NCBI GenBank assembly: GCA_003520285.1
Contig: DOVB01000242.1
Coordinates: 1 to 7,051 of the forward strand
DNA length: 7,051 nt
Direction of reading: 5' to 3'
Source of the DNA: Halieaceae bacterium
GTDB taxonomy: Bacteria; Pseudomonadota; Gammaproteobacteria; Pseudomonadales; Halieaceae
Below, piece by piece: positions 1-5,841 of the stretch (the stretch's first letter is position 1; each line of letters starts with the position of its first letter). Below the pieces are notes generated by a model, which did no database searches, was not told the DNA's origin, and was given only the letters and a program-made list of their open reading frames with translations. The position numbers were made by a program, and so were the translations under genes.

Positions 1-126
1 AGACGGAGGATTTCTGCCGCAAGCAACCACCTGAGCACCGGCCTGTAAAAAGACCTGACAAATGGCGCGCCCAATAAAACCTGCTCCGCCTGTCACTAAC
101 ACTGTTTTATTGGCAAATTCAGTCAT
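1..126 (-). CDS. Short-chain dehydrogenase/reductase, N-terminal fragment (runs off the left edge)
   Basis: This is the first 42 codons of a classical SDR oxidoreductase; the rest lies outside the window. The ATG is at 126-124 and the frame is open to base 1. The fragment begins MTEFANKTVLVTGG and contains the Rossmann cofactor loop TGGAGFIG at residues 13-20 (TGxxxGxG pattern), which binds the NAD(P) pyrophosphate. The second beta strand ends in VVACGRNP; an Arg just after this strand, rather than an Asp at its end, usually goes with NADP(H) preference in classical SDRs. It starts 5 nt after the stop of the complete SDR upstream, so the two are almost certainly co-transcribed and probably act on successive or related alcohol/ketone intermediates. 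The catalytic Ser-Tyr-Lys is not in the window, so activity and substrate cannot be judged. The assignment to the SDR superfamily is firm; the function is open. Confidence 0.88.
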   Translation of the reverse strand, partial: MTEFANKTVLVTGGAGFIGRAICQVFLQAGAQVVACGRNPPS

Positions 127-131
127 ACGCT

Positions 132-884
132 TCACAAGTAGGGAGGGTGAATAGTGGCGGTATTATCGACGCTCAGCGCCACGCCATTGACGTGCGTTGA
201 ATCGTCCGATGCTAAAAACAATATCACATTCGCGATGTCTTGTGGCTGACAACCAAAAGGCGCCGCTCTTTGATATTGACCGTCGGCTGCGGGAGGCATC
301 TGCAAAGCGATTTCTTTGACCATATCGGTATTAATGCCGTCCGGATGTACTGAGTTACAGCGCACTTTGTTACCTCTTTGTTTGCACAGGACAGCGGTAC
401 TCATTGTCAGAGCGCGCACAGCCGCTTTTGCAGCAGTATAAGCGCAGAAATCCGGCATCCCCATAAGCGCAGATGACGAACTCATATTGATGATCGATCC
501 ACCCCCGGATACCTCCAGCATAGGCAAAACGGTTTTAATCGCCAAAAACATACCATCACTATTCACTGCCATCATTCGACGCCAGCCCTCGAGCGACTCA
601 TCAAAAATATTCCCGTGCTGGAGAATCGCCGCATTATTGACCACGATATCGAGCTGAGCGCCATCGGCTATGATGCGATTTGCAACCGCTTGCCAGTCAG
701 CCTCGCTCGCCACGTCATGAGCAATAAAATGAGCGCCCAGCTCGGCTGCAACGGCCTCGCCGCGCTCACGATGTATATCGGTTAAGTAGACGACCGCACC
801 CTCGGCGAGGAATCGTTCGACCGTACTGCGCCCAACGCCTCTTGAGCCGCCGGTGACCAAGGCAGTTTTATTTTGTAATCGCAT
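132..884 (-). CDS. Short-chain dehydrogenase/reductase (SDR, cyclopentanol-dehydrogenase-like)
   Basis: This is a complete 250-residue classical SDR, normal length for the family, predicted to interconvert a secondary alcohol and a ketone with NAD(H) in the cytoplasm. Visible motifs are TGGSRGVG at 11-18 (cofactor loop), Asp36 at the end of beta 2 (favours NAD over NADP), Asp57, NNAA at 83-86, Asn109, Ser136, and Tyr149-x3-Lys153, giving a full Asn-Ser-Tyr-Lys tetrad. The segment NSVHP at 178-182 is typical of hydroxysteroid and cyclic-alcohol SDRs, but the usual PG is PD here, and the usual C-terminal VDGG reads VDNT (239-242). These changes sit around the substrate and cofactor lid and may reflect unusual specificity. 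The start is supported by AGGAGA at 895-890, 6 nt before the ATG. It is the first gene of a leftward unit that continues into a second SDR, and it is divergent from the MaoC gene. The SDR assignment is firm; a cyclic alcohol or steroid substrate is inference. Confidence 0.93.
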   Translation of the reverse strand: MRLQNKTALVTGGSRGVGRSTVERFLAEGAVVYLTDIHRERGEAVAAELGAHFIAHDVASEADWQAVANRIIADGAQLDIVVNNAAILQHGNIFDESLEGWRRMMAVNSDGMFLAIKTVLPMLEVSGGGSIINMSSSSALMGMPDFCAYTAAKAAVRALTMSTAVLCKQRGNKVRCNSVHPDGINTDMVKEIALQMPPAADGQYQRAAPFGCQPQDIANVILFLASDDSTHVNGVALSVDNTATIHPPYL

Positions 885-896
885 GAGGTTCTCCTA

Positions 897-970
897 ATCT
901 GCGACTGAGATTGTAGCCTCAAACAGGGGTGAGTAGCGTAAGTCGAATGGACTACACACAAGTCGCAGAT
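897..970. repeat. Perfect 10-bp inverted repeat, possible operator pair
   Basis: ATCTGCGACT at 897-906 is matched by its exact reverse complement AGTCGCAGAT at 961-970, a 64-bp centre-to-centre separation. A third partial copy, TCTGCGA at 982-988, repeats the core of the first arm in the same orientation. It forms a closer dyad with the second arm: TCGCAGA 963-969, 12 nt, TCTGCGA 982-988. The first arm lies just downstream of the putative SDR -10, about where transcription would begin; the third touches the putative MaoC -10. This is the arrangement expected of operator half-sites for a regulator acting on both divergent genes. The repeat itself is directly visible; regulator binding is inference. 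Confidence 0.55.
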
Positions 971-987
971 CCCGAGCTCGTTCTGCG

Positions 988-1006
988 ATAATAGAGTCCT
1001 TATTAT
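988..1006 (+). repeat. Small AT-rich dyad upstream of the MaoC ribosome site
   Basis: ATAATA (988-993) and TATTAT (1001-1006) are a perfect 6-bp inverted repeat with a 7-nt spacer, ending one base before the GGAG Shine-Dalgarno of the MaoC gene (1008-1011). It overlaps the possible -10 box GATAAT. It could be part of an operator or just an AT-rich promoter feature; as RNA the stem would be weak. Confidence 0.3.
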
Positions 1007-1018
1007 TGGAGCGAATCG

Positions 1019-1477
1019 ATGACTACTGTAACCGTTGAAACACCGCAGAAATTGCTGACGCTGGTTGGCACCCCGCTCGGACCAAGCCAACCAATCACTA
1101 TTTCACAATCCCGTATTGACCAATTCGCTGACGCAACGGGCGACCATCAATGGATCCATGTGGATCCCATCAAAGCCAAACAGGGCCCCTTTGGAACGAC
1201 TATCGCTCACGGCTATCTGACTTTGTCACTGGCCAACTGGTTTTTACCACAGCTGCTCGAAGTCAAGGGTGTCTCAATGGGCGTCAACTATGGCGCTGAA
1301 GGCATCCGATTCCCAGCGGTCGTCCCTGTCGATAGCACTGTAATAGCTAGCGGCGAAATCCTCTCCGCAGAAGAGTCAAAGGGCGCAATCAAAACGGTCG
1401 TCCGAGTCATCATAACGGTCGAGGGTGCTGAACGTCCTGCCTGCATTGTCGATACTATTAGCCTCTTTTATCCCTAA
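1019..1477 (+). CDS. MaoC-like hotdog-fold (R)-specific enoyl-CoA hydratase/dehydratase
   Basis: This is a complete 152-residue single-hotdog protein of the MaoC/(R)-hydratase family, which adds water to trans-2-enoyl-CoA to give (R)-3-hydroxyacyl-CoA, or runs the reverse reaction. The catalytic signature is clear: FADATGDHQWIHVDP (36-50) supplies the Asp42/His47 pair equivalent to Asp31/His36 of PhaJ-type hydratases. It is followed by GPFGTTIAHGYLTLSL (57-72), the usual hydratase continuation. The ATGDHQWIHVDP and AHGYLTL wording and the length closely recall the mycobacterial Rv0130/HtdZ type, from memory rather than a search. ATG is chosen because GGAG (1008-1011) sits 7 nt upstream. It is divergent from the SDR pair and its end converges on the amidohydrolase-like gene with 25 nt between stops. 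A role in side-chain or ring beta-oxidation of a CoA-linked substrate is likely but inferred; single-hotdog proteins normally act as dimers. Confidence 0.92.
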   Translation: MTTVTVETPQKLLTLVGTPLGPSQPITISQSRIDQFADATGDHQWIHVDPIKAKQGPFGTTIAHGYLTLSLANWFLPQLLEVKGVSMGVNYGAEGIRFPAVVPVDSTVIASGEILSAEESKGAIKTVVRVIITVEGAERPACIVDTISLFYP

Positions 1478-1502
1478 GCGAGCGCCGCTGCACAGACACG
1501 GT

Positions 1503-2378
1503 TTAATCGCCCAACTTAAAGACGGCCTGAGCATTCTCGCGCAAAAACTTGGGCCACACCTCTTCTTTAAACGGCACTTGAGGTAGGTCGCCAAAAATTC
1601 TTTCGAGCGATAAGCCCATCGGAAAGTATCCGGCGTACATGATTTTGTCGGCACCACGCGTATTGGCAAAATGAATAATATCTTGCGGGTAGTGTTTAGG
1701 CGCAAAAGCACTGGTCATGTAATACAGGTTCGGGTACTTCAACATCAACTTCCAAGCGAGATCTGTCCATGGCTCACCGCCGTGTCGCATCACGACTTTC
1801 AGCTCTGGGAAGAACCAACAGATTTCGTCCAGATGCTCCACTTTTTGAGGCTCCATCGGAATTCGGGGACCAGGAACACCAACACAGGGGCAGAAAGGAA
1901 TATCCAAATCGACACAAGTCACAAAAATGGGGTACCACTTTTTATCGGACAACGAGACTTGCGGACACAGACCTGACGGGAACGCGGTCACTGCCTTAAG
2001 GTTATAACGCTCGTGCAAGCGGCGGATTTTGCGAACTTCCTCCATGCCTCGGTTTGGGTTGCAGTCATAGGATGCAATAAAGCGATCAGGGTGCTCCAAT
2101 ACGGCTTTATTCTGCAGCGTATACTGGTCTTCATCGACACCGATCATTGCTTTTTCAATACCAAACTCGTCCATTTTAGCAATGGTATATGCGATATAGT
2201 CGTCTTGAACCCCCGTTCTTGGGATATCTTTGAACATATACTGAGCGGGCATCTTAAACATCTGCCGACTCTGCTCATCCATTAAGAGCGGCTTGATAAA
2301 GTCGTAGTAATCTGAGGTATCGTTGTTGGGAATTGCCATCATCAGATCGATAACACCAATATCATTCGGCATTGCCAT
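1503..2378 (-). CDS. Amidohydrolase-2-like TIM-barrel protein with degenerate metal site
   Basis: This 291-residue protein has the layout of the amidohydrolase-2/ACMSD-like family, whose members are usually metal-dependent decarboxylases or hydrolases. Family hallmarks kept are HPDRFIASYDCNP (96-108), VVMRHGGEPW (195-204) with His199, KYPNLYYMTSAF (214-225), the DKIMYAGYFP strand (244-253) and the C-terminal NAQAVFKL (282-289). The metal ligands are largely gone. The N-terminal strand reads VIDLMMAIP (9-17) where an HxH is expected; the mid-barrel His region reads PFCPCVGVPGP (161-171); and the usual (S/T)D(Y/F)P reads GYFP, with Tyr251 in place of the Asp. Only the His199 position survives. 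It may be metal-free, differently liganded or non-catalytic. Start: AAGGAG at 2390-2385, 6 nt before ATG; a second in-frame ATG lies two codons later. It is the last gene of the four-gene minus-strand operon, 46 nt after the OYE gene. The fold assignment is good; the reaction is unknown. Confidence 0.85.
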   Translation of the reverse strand: MAMPNDIGVIDLMMAIPNNDTSDYYDFIKPLLMDEQSRQMFKMPAQYMFKDIPRTGVQDDYIAYTIAKMDEFGIEKAMIGVDEDQYTLQNKAVLEHPDRFIASYDCNPNRGMEEVRKIRRLHERYNLKAVTAFPSGLCPQVSLSDKKWYPIFVTCVDLDIPFCPCVGVPGPRIPMEPQKVEHLDEICWFFPELKVVMRHGGEPWTDLAWKLMLKYPNLYYMTSAFAPKHYPQDIIHFANTRGADKIMYAGYFPMGLSLERIFGDLPQVPFKEEVWPKFLRENAQAVFKLGD

Positions 2379-2424
2379 AGTGCTCTCCTTAGAGTCTTAA
2401 AATGTAACAGCGGGGGAGAAGAAT

Positions 2425-3498
2425 CTAGGACTCCGCCAAGCTCGGGTAATCAGTGTAACCCTCTGCTCCGCCACCGTAGAGTGTCTTGAAATTAATTTTC
2501 GCCAGCGGCGCACCCATCTTGAACCGCTCGGGTAAATCTGGATTAGCGACAAAGGCCCGACCAAAGGCCACGGCGTCGAGCAAGCCCTCCCCAATCATTT
2601 GATCCGCCTCTTCCGCGGTAAAGCTGTCGTTACCAATTAAGATCCCATCGAAGTGATCGCGCGCGAGCACCAGGGAATCAAACCCGACACTCGGCATTCG
2701 AATGACATGCAAGTAGGCGATCGAGTAGGTCTTCAGGGCTTCTAAAAGGGTGGCAAAGGTTTCTTGAGGATTATCATCATGTAAATCATTAAAGGGATTA
2801 CCTGGGCAGATCCTCAGACCAACCCGATCAGCACCAATCGCCTCACTCAATGCAGCTGTTACTTCAAGCACAAACCGCAATCGATTCTCGAGCGAACCTC
2901 CGTAATGATCGCTGCGCTGATTCGTGCCGGTTGATAAGAACTGGGCAGGCAGGTAACCCGAAGTACAGTGTAGCTCGACACCGCTGAATCCAGCGCTCAT
3001 CGCCAATCGCGCGGACGCGGCATAGTCGGCAATCACTGATGCAATCTCCGGAGTTGTCATAGCCTCTGGAACCGGCATCGGTAACGAGCCCTGCTCAGTA
3101 AAAATCTCTTCTTTGCAAGCGATTGCAGAAGGCGCGAGAAAGCGAGCACCAGCGGCTTTGTTGAGGGCGTGACCCACCCGTCCACAATGCATTAATTGCG
3201 CCACCATCTGACCGCCCGCAGCGGTCACCGCATCAGTCACTTGCCGCCAAGCTTTCGCGTGCTCTGCGGCAAACAAACCAGGCGTTCGGTTATACCCCTT
3301 GCCATCCGCACTCGGGTGAATACCCTCGCTGATAATGAGTCCAGCCGACGCTCGCTGCTGATAGTATTCGCGGTGTAGATCGGTGACCAGATCATCGGAT
3401 TGTGCTCGACTCCGGGTCATGGGCGCCATAAAAATACGGTTAGACGCTCTCAGTGCTCCGAGCTCTATGGGCGCCAACAAATGCGAAAGAGAGGTCAT
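2425..3498 (-). CDS. Old Yellow Enzyme family FMN-dependent alkene reductase (NemA/PETNR-like)
   Basis: This is a complete 357-residue OYE-family flavoprotein, normal length, predicted to reduce activated C=C bonds of enones with NAD(P)H on FMN. Seen in order are APMTRSRA (25-32; the Thr tunes FMN), YYQQRASAGLIISEG (45-59), QLMHCGR (101-107), GVELH (173-177), GYLPAQFLS (181-189), NQRSDHYGGSLENR (193-206), Arg229, ILIGN (286-290), AFGR (311-314) and the family-typical tail YGGGAEGYTDYPSL (341-354). Two usually conserved sites differ: PETNR Trp102 is Met103, and the second substrate-anchoring His184 (Asn194 in OYE1) is Ser180, while His177 and Tyr182 are kept. Steroid-reducing bacterial OYEs are known, which fits the flanking KstD-like and 5-alpha-reductase-like genes. 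Its AAGG ribosome site (3508-3505) overlaps the preceding gene's stop codon, with only 8 nt between the genes, so it is likely translationally coupled. Family certain; substrate inferred. Confidence 0.95.
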   Translation of the reverse strand: MTSLSHLLAPIELGALRASNRIFMAPMTRSRAQSDDLVTDLHREYYQQRASAGLIISEGIHPSADGKGYNRTPGLFAAEHAKAWRQVTDAVTAAGGQMVAQLMHCGRVGHALNKAAGARFLAPSAIACKEEIFTEQGSLPMPVPEAMTTPEIASVIADYAASARLAMSAGFSGVELHCTSGYLPAQFLSTGTNQRSDHYGGSLENRLRFVLEVTAALSEAIGADRVGLRICPGNPFNDLHDDNPQETFATLLEALKTYSIAYLHVIRMPSVGFDSLVLARDHFDGILIGNDSFTAEEADQMIGEGLLDAVAFGRAFVANPDLPERFKMGAPLAKINFKTLYGGGAEGYTDYPSLAES

Positions 3499-3506
3499 AG
3501 GATGCC

Positions 3507-4148
3507 TTAGCGCGTGCGGATTTTAGGGTTGTCTTGCTGTCGCCTCATGGTCTTCAGAAAGGTCTCATAAGGCGCGGGCGCTGCTACTGCAGGTAATTCT
3601 TCCGAGATCGGCTCCGCCCAAAACGCTTTCCAGCTAGGGAACAAATCGTGATAAGCCCCATCGTAATGATCTCGATCAGGCCAACGCATCTTCTGATCAC
3701 CAATGGGCGGTTTATTCAGATCCGTCGCATACCAATAACACGGCAGTCGGCGTGCAAAATACCAGCGCCCATCGATCCGTTGATAGTGATCCCAGTAAAT
3801 CATCTGCATGATGACCCACTCACTATTGCCATCCTGAGTGGGAGTTTCGTGCTCGTTCTTCGAGTAAACCACGCCAACGGCGTGATCAGGATCTTCGAAT
3901 TCAATAATATGATTGCCGATATGATGCGAGGTACCGGTAAATTGCTCGCGCAGTGTCTGATCCATCCAACGCTTGAAATGCGCCCGTCCGGACATCGACT
4001 TACCCACCCTGACATCTTCGGGGAACAAATTCACTAGCGCATCGATATCTCGCATATCCAAGGCGAGGGCATATTTCGCCGCGAGTTGCCGGATCTCATC
4101 AAGCGATTCGAGGCGATCCAATCGAGCCATCCACTGTACATCACTCAC
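3507..4148 (-). CDS. SnoaL/NTF2-like protein (scytalone-dehydratase-type alpha+beta fold)
   Basis: This is a 213-residue protein with an NTF2-like cone fold of the SnoaL_4 type; such proteins act as ring dehydratases, isomerases, hydroxylase partners or cyclases. The N-terminal helices LDEIRQLAAKYALALDMRD (16-34) carry the Tyr26/Asp31 pair, followed by FTGTSHHIGNHIIEF (70-84), whose His residues sit where scytalone dehydratase has catalytic His. Beta strands with WVIMQMIYWDHY (111-122) and GRWYFARR (127-134) follow. Residues 135-213 extend beyond a minimal fold and are rich in Trp, Tyr and Pro. GTG at 4148 is chosen because a near-perfect AAAGGAGGT (4163-4155) lies 7 nt upstream; an in-frame ATG at 4130 has no such site. 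A longer reading to 4418 would run inside the upstream gene and has no family similarity. The start overlaps the FAD dehydrogenase stop by 8 nt, implying translational coupling. No specific reaction can be assigned. Confidence 0.87.
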   Translation of the reverse strand: MSDVQWMARLDRLESLDEIRQLAAKYALALDMRDIDALVNLFPEDVRVGKSMSGRAHFKRWMDQTLREQFTGTSHHIGNHIIEFEDPDHAVGVVYSKNEHETPTQDGNSEWVIMQMIYWDHYQRIDGRWYFARRLPCYWYATDLNKPPIGDQKMRWPDRDHYDGAYHDLFPSWKAFWAEPISEELPAVAAPAPYETFLKTMRRQQDNPKIRTR

Positions 4149-5631
4149 TTGACGACCTCCTTTCGTTGACAGCAACACTGCGTCCGGCCAATCGCCCACT
4201 CCATGATGCGTCCGCCACCGAAGTACCGGATGCATAACCATCCCCGCGCCGGGGCACCCCGCAGGCTGTTCGACCTGCGGCAAACAAACCTCGAATGACC
4301 GTGCCCGCAGCATTTTTGACCTGACCGTCGACCGTGGTATCGAGCCCTCCCAGCGTGAAGTAGGGAAAAAACGCACCTCGACCGGGCGTACAGTCAATCG
4401 CAACGACGGGACCAACAATCGGCTCTAACCAGTCCGCCGACTTGTGGAATAAAGGATCACGACCCTCGCTGGCAAACCGGTTGTAAGTCTCAAGACAACG
4501 CTCCAACTGGCCCTCCGGCAGATCTAACTCAGCGGCAAGCTCCTCGAGCGTCTCTCCTGTGCCAGCGATGGGTGCGTCCAGATAAGATTGTGTTTCGTAG
4601 CCGTCGTAATCCTCAACTCGCATCACCAAGTAAACGGGTCCACCAGACTGTTTGAGCACCGCCGCGCCAACTCGTCCGTGATACGCATCTTCATTAATAA
4701 AACGTTGGCCCTGAGCATTCACCAGAATACCGTATGTCAGCGTGGCCGGAGGATAATAGGGCAAACTCACGAAACCCTCGTGCATATTGATAACAGCCGC
4801 ACCAACACTAAGCCCCATTTGTATACCAGCGCCGTTATCATTTGGGTTGCCGATGGGCACCGTGGCCTTCATCAGTTCAGGCGCATACTGCTTCAGCATC
4901 GCCTGGTTCATAACAAAACCGCCGCAACAAAGAACCACACCTTGCCTCGCTCTGATCATTTGCTCACGCATATCTTGCCGGATCACAGCGCCACAAATCA
5001 CCGGGTCATCTTCACTGCTGTCCACTATCAGTCTCAATACACGAGCTTCAAAACGAACCTCGATACCTCTAACTCGAACAGCCTGTTCCATGACACTCAT
5101 AAACAAAGGACCACCGTTGTCGCCCTCAACCTTTAAGTTATGACCTCGAGGCGCTGGCGCGGCCAGCTGCACATAGGGCCAGGCTTTTTCGCTTCCAGTG
5201 TAAAGCAAACAATCATCCGTCAACGCCATCATAGCGCGATGAGGGTACTCTGATTCCTTGAAGGGAACGCCTTGAGCTTCGAGCCAATCAAAGTGATCCG
5301 CACTTTGCTCGCAGTAAGCTCTGGTTTTTTCTGGGCAGGCTTGTGGCCCATTAGAAGCCATCAAATAATCATACATCGCGTCGACCGTATCGTTGTAGCC
5401 CAACGCTTTCTGAATCCGGGTGCCACCCCCTAAATAGAGCTCCGCTGAGGATAAGGCAGTCGATCCCCCTGCGGCAGAAGCCGCTTCAACTAACATCACC
5501 GAACACCCTTGGTCACAAGCTTCTATTGCCGCGGCAGCGCCAGCGCCGCCAAAGCCGACGACCAACACGCCCACCTCGGCATCCCATTGAGCGACGTCGG
5601 CTGCCTGCATCGGCTTATATTTATCTGCCAC
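4141..5631 (-). CDS. FAD-binding dehydrogenase, 3-ketosteroid-delta1-dehydrogenase/fumarate-reductase-like
   Basis: This is a flavoprotein of the FAD_binding_2 (KstD/fumarate reductase flavoprotein) family, 496 residues from the chosen GTG, normal for the group. Motifs: VVGFGGAGAAAAIEA (24-38) is the FAD dinucleotide loop, Glu49 ends beta 2, GGSTALSSAELYLGGGT (55-71) is the flavin-contacting segment, and LCCGGF (234-239) and PGRGAFFPYFTLGG (416-429) follow. GLFAAGRTACG (448-458) with GYASGTSVADASWSG (465-479) forms the C-terminal FAD-binding end. The KstD hallmark TYPGPG near the C terminus is replaced by GDGYASG, so it belongs to a KstD-like clade rather than being a proven KstD; it probably desaturates next to a keto group or reduces the corresponding enone. 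Start: GTG at 5631 has GAGG (5644-5641) 9 nt upstream; a TTG at 5646 would add five residues but lacks a good ribosome site. It is the first gene of the four-gene minus-strand operon. Confidence 0.9.
   Translation of the reverse strand: MADKYKPMQAADVAQWDAEVGVLVVGFGGAGAAAAIEACDQGCSVMLVEAASAAGGSTALSSAELYLGGGTRIQKALGYNDTVDAMYDYLMASNGPQACPEKTRAYCEQSADHFDWLEAQGVPFKESEYPHRAMMALTDDCLLYTGSEKAWPYVQLAAPAPRGHNLKVEGDNGGPLFMSVMEQAVRVRGIEVRFEARVLRLIVDSSEDDPVICGAVIRQDMREQMIRARQGVVLCCGGFVMNQAMLKQYAPELMKATVPIGNPNDNGAGIQMGLSVGAAVINMHEGFVSLPYYPPATLTYGILVNAQGQRFINEDAYHGRVGAAVLKQSGGPVYLVMRVEDYDGYETQSYLDAPIAGTGETLEELAAELDLPEGQLERCLETYNRFASEGRDPLFHKSADWLEPIVGPVVAIDCTPGRGAFFPYFTLGGLDTTVDGQVKNAAGTVIRGLFAAGRTACGVPRRGDGYASGTSVADASWSGRLAGRSVAVNERRSSSE
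4155..4163 (-). promoter_or_regulatory. Strong Shine-Dalgarno deciding a GTG start
   Basis: Read on the minus strand this is AAAGGAGGT, nearly the full anti-16S complement, 7 nt before the GTG at 4148-4146. It lies inside the last codons of the FAD dehydrogenase (encoding part of its ERRSSSE tail) and sets the SnoaL-like start just before the upstream stop codon, so the two cistrons overlap by 8 nt. Confidence 0.8.
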
Positions 5632-5640
5632 TGTAATTAT

Positions 5641-5644
5641 CCTC
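5641..5644 (-). promoter_or_regulatory. Ribosome site for the FAD dehydrogenase GTG start
   Basis: On the minus strand this reads GAGG within TTGAGGATAATTACAGTG. It is 9 nt before the GTG at 5631-5629 and overlaps the alternative TTG start, which is why the GTG is preferred. Confidence 0.55.
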
Positions 5645-5841
5645 AATTGGCCACTTAAAGTAAGCTGAGTTACGCGTCATGACCTTACCGATTTTAACAG
5701 TCCTGAGCACCCCTCATTTGGACGATACTCGGATCCACGGTGGCACCAGTTTAGCTGTCATAGTCCGAATGTGTGTTACGCGGTAGGGGCAGGTACGATA
5801 GATTACCGGCTTGAACAGTAACAATGGACTAAGGCGGCTCT
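5645..5841. promoter_or_regulatory. Divergent intergenic region between the FAD-dehydrogenase operon and the 5-alpha-reductase-like gene
   Basis: This region of about 200 bp must contain the promoter for the leftward four-gene operon and probably one for the rightward membrane-protein gene. A minus-strand TAAAAT at 5697-5692 is a possible -10 without a clear -35; no good plus-strand sigma70 pair is seen. An 8-bp direct repeat GTTACGCG occurs at 5669-5676 and 5775-5782, a repeat that chance could produce in this length. A short CGGTA/TACCG dyad lies at 5781-5808. The TCTGCGA word of the other divergent region is absent here, and no KstR-type palindrome is seen. There is no RNA gene or small ORF with a convincing ribosome site. 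Confidence 0.4.

Larger units (their letters stand above)
885..1018. promoter_or_regulatory. Divergent promoter region between the SDR and MaoC genes
   Basis: This 134-bp region lies between two divergent genes, so it should hold both promoters. On the minus strand a good -10-like hexamer, TACAAT, lies at 915-910, about 26 nt before the SDR start codon; no convincing -35 sits 16-18 nt upstream. On the plus strand GATAAT at 987-992 is a possible -10 for the MaoC gene, again without a good -35. Weak -35 boxes would be compatible with activator control. Superimposed on these boxes are repeated copies of TCTGCGA (described separately) and a dyad at 988-1006. The promoter positions are guesses from consensus similarity. 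Confidence 0.5.

Noticed and set aside
4149..4418. An N-terminal extension of the SnoaL-like gene to an upstream ATG at 4418 (303 residues)
   Set aside because: It lies wholly inside the FAD dehydrogenase coding region in another frame, has no NTF2-like character, and the strong Shine-Dalgarno at 4163-4155 marks the GTG at 4148 as the start.
4588..5136. A 182-residue plus-strand open frame antisense to the FAD dehydrogenase
   Set aside because: Its composition is rich in His, Thr and Asn with no recognisable domain; the opposite strand encodes a full conserved flavoprotein, so this is a shadow frame.
5669..5782. Direct repeat GTTACGCG as a regulator site
   Set aside because: An 8-bp match in about 200 bp is not rare by chance, and neither copy is part of a dyad or near a good promoter.
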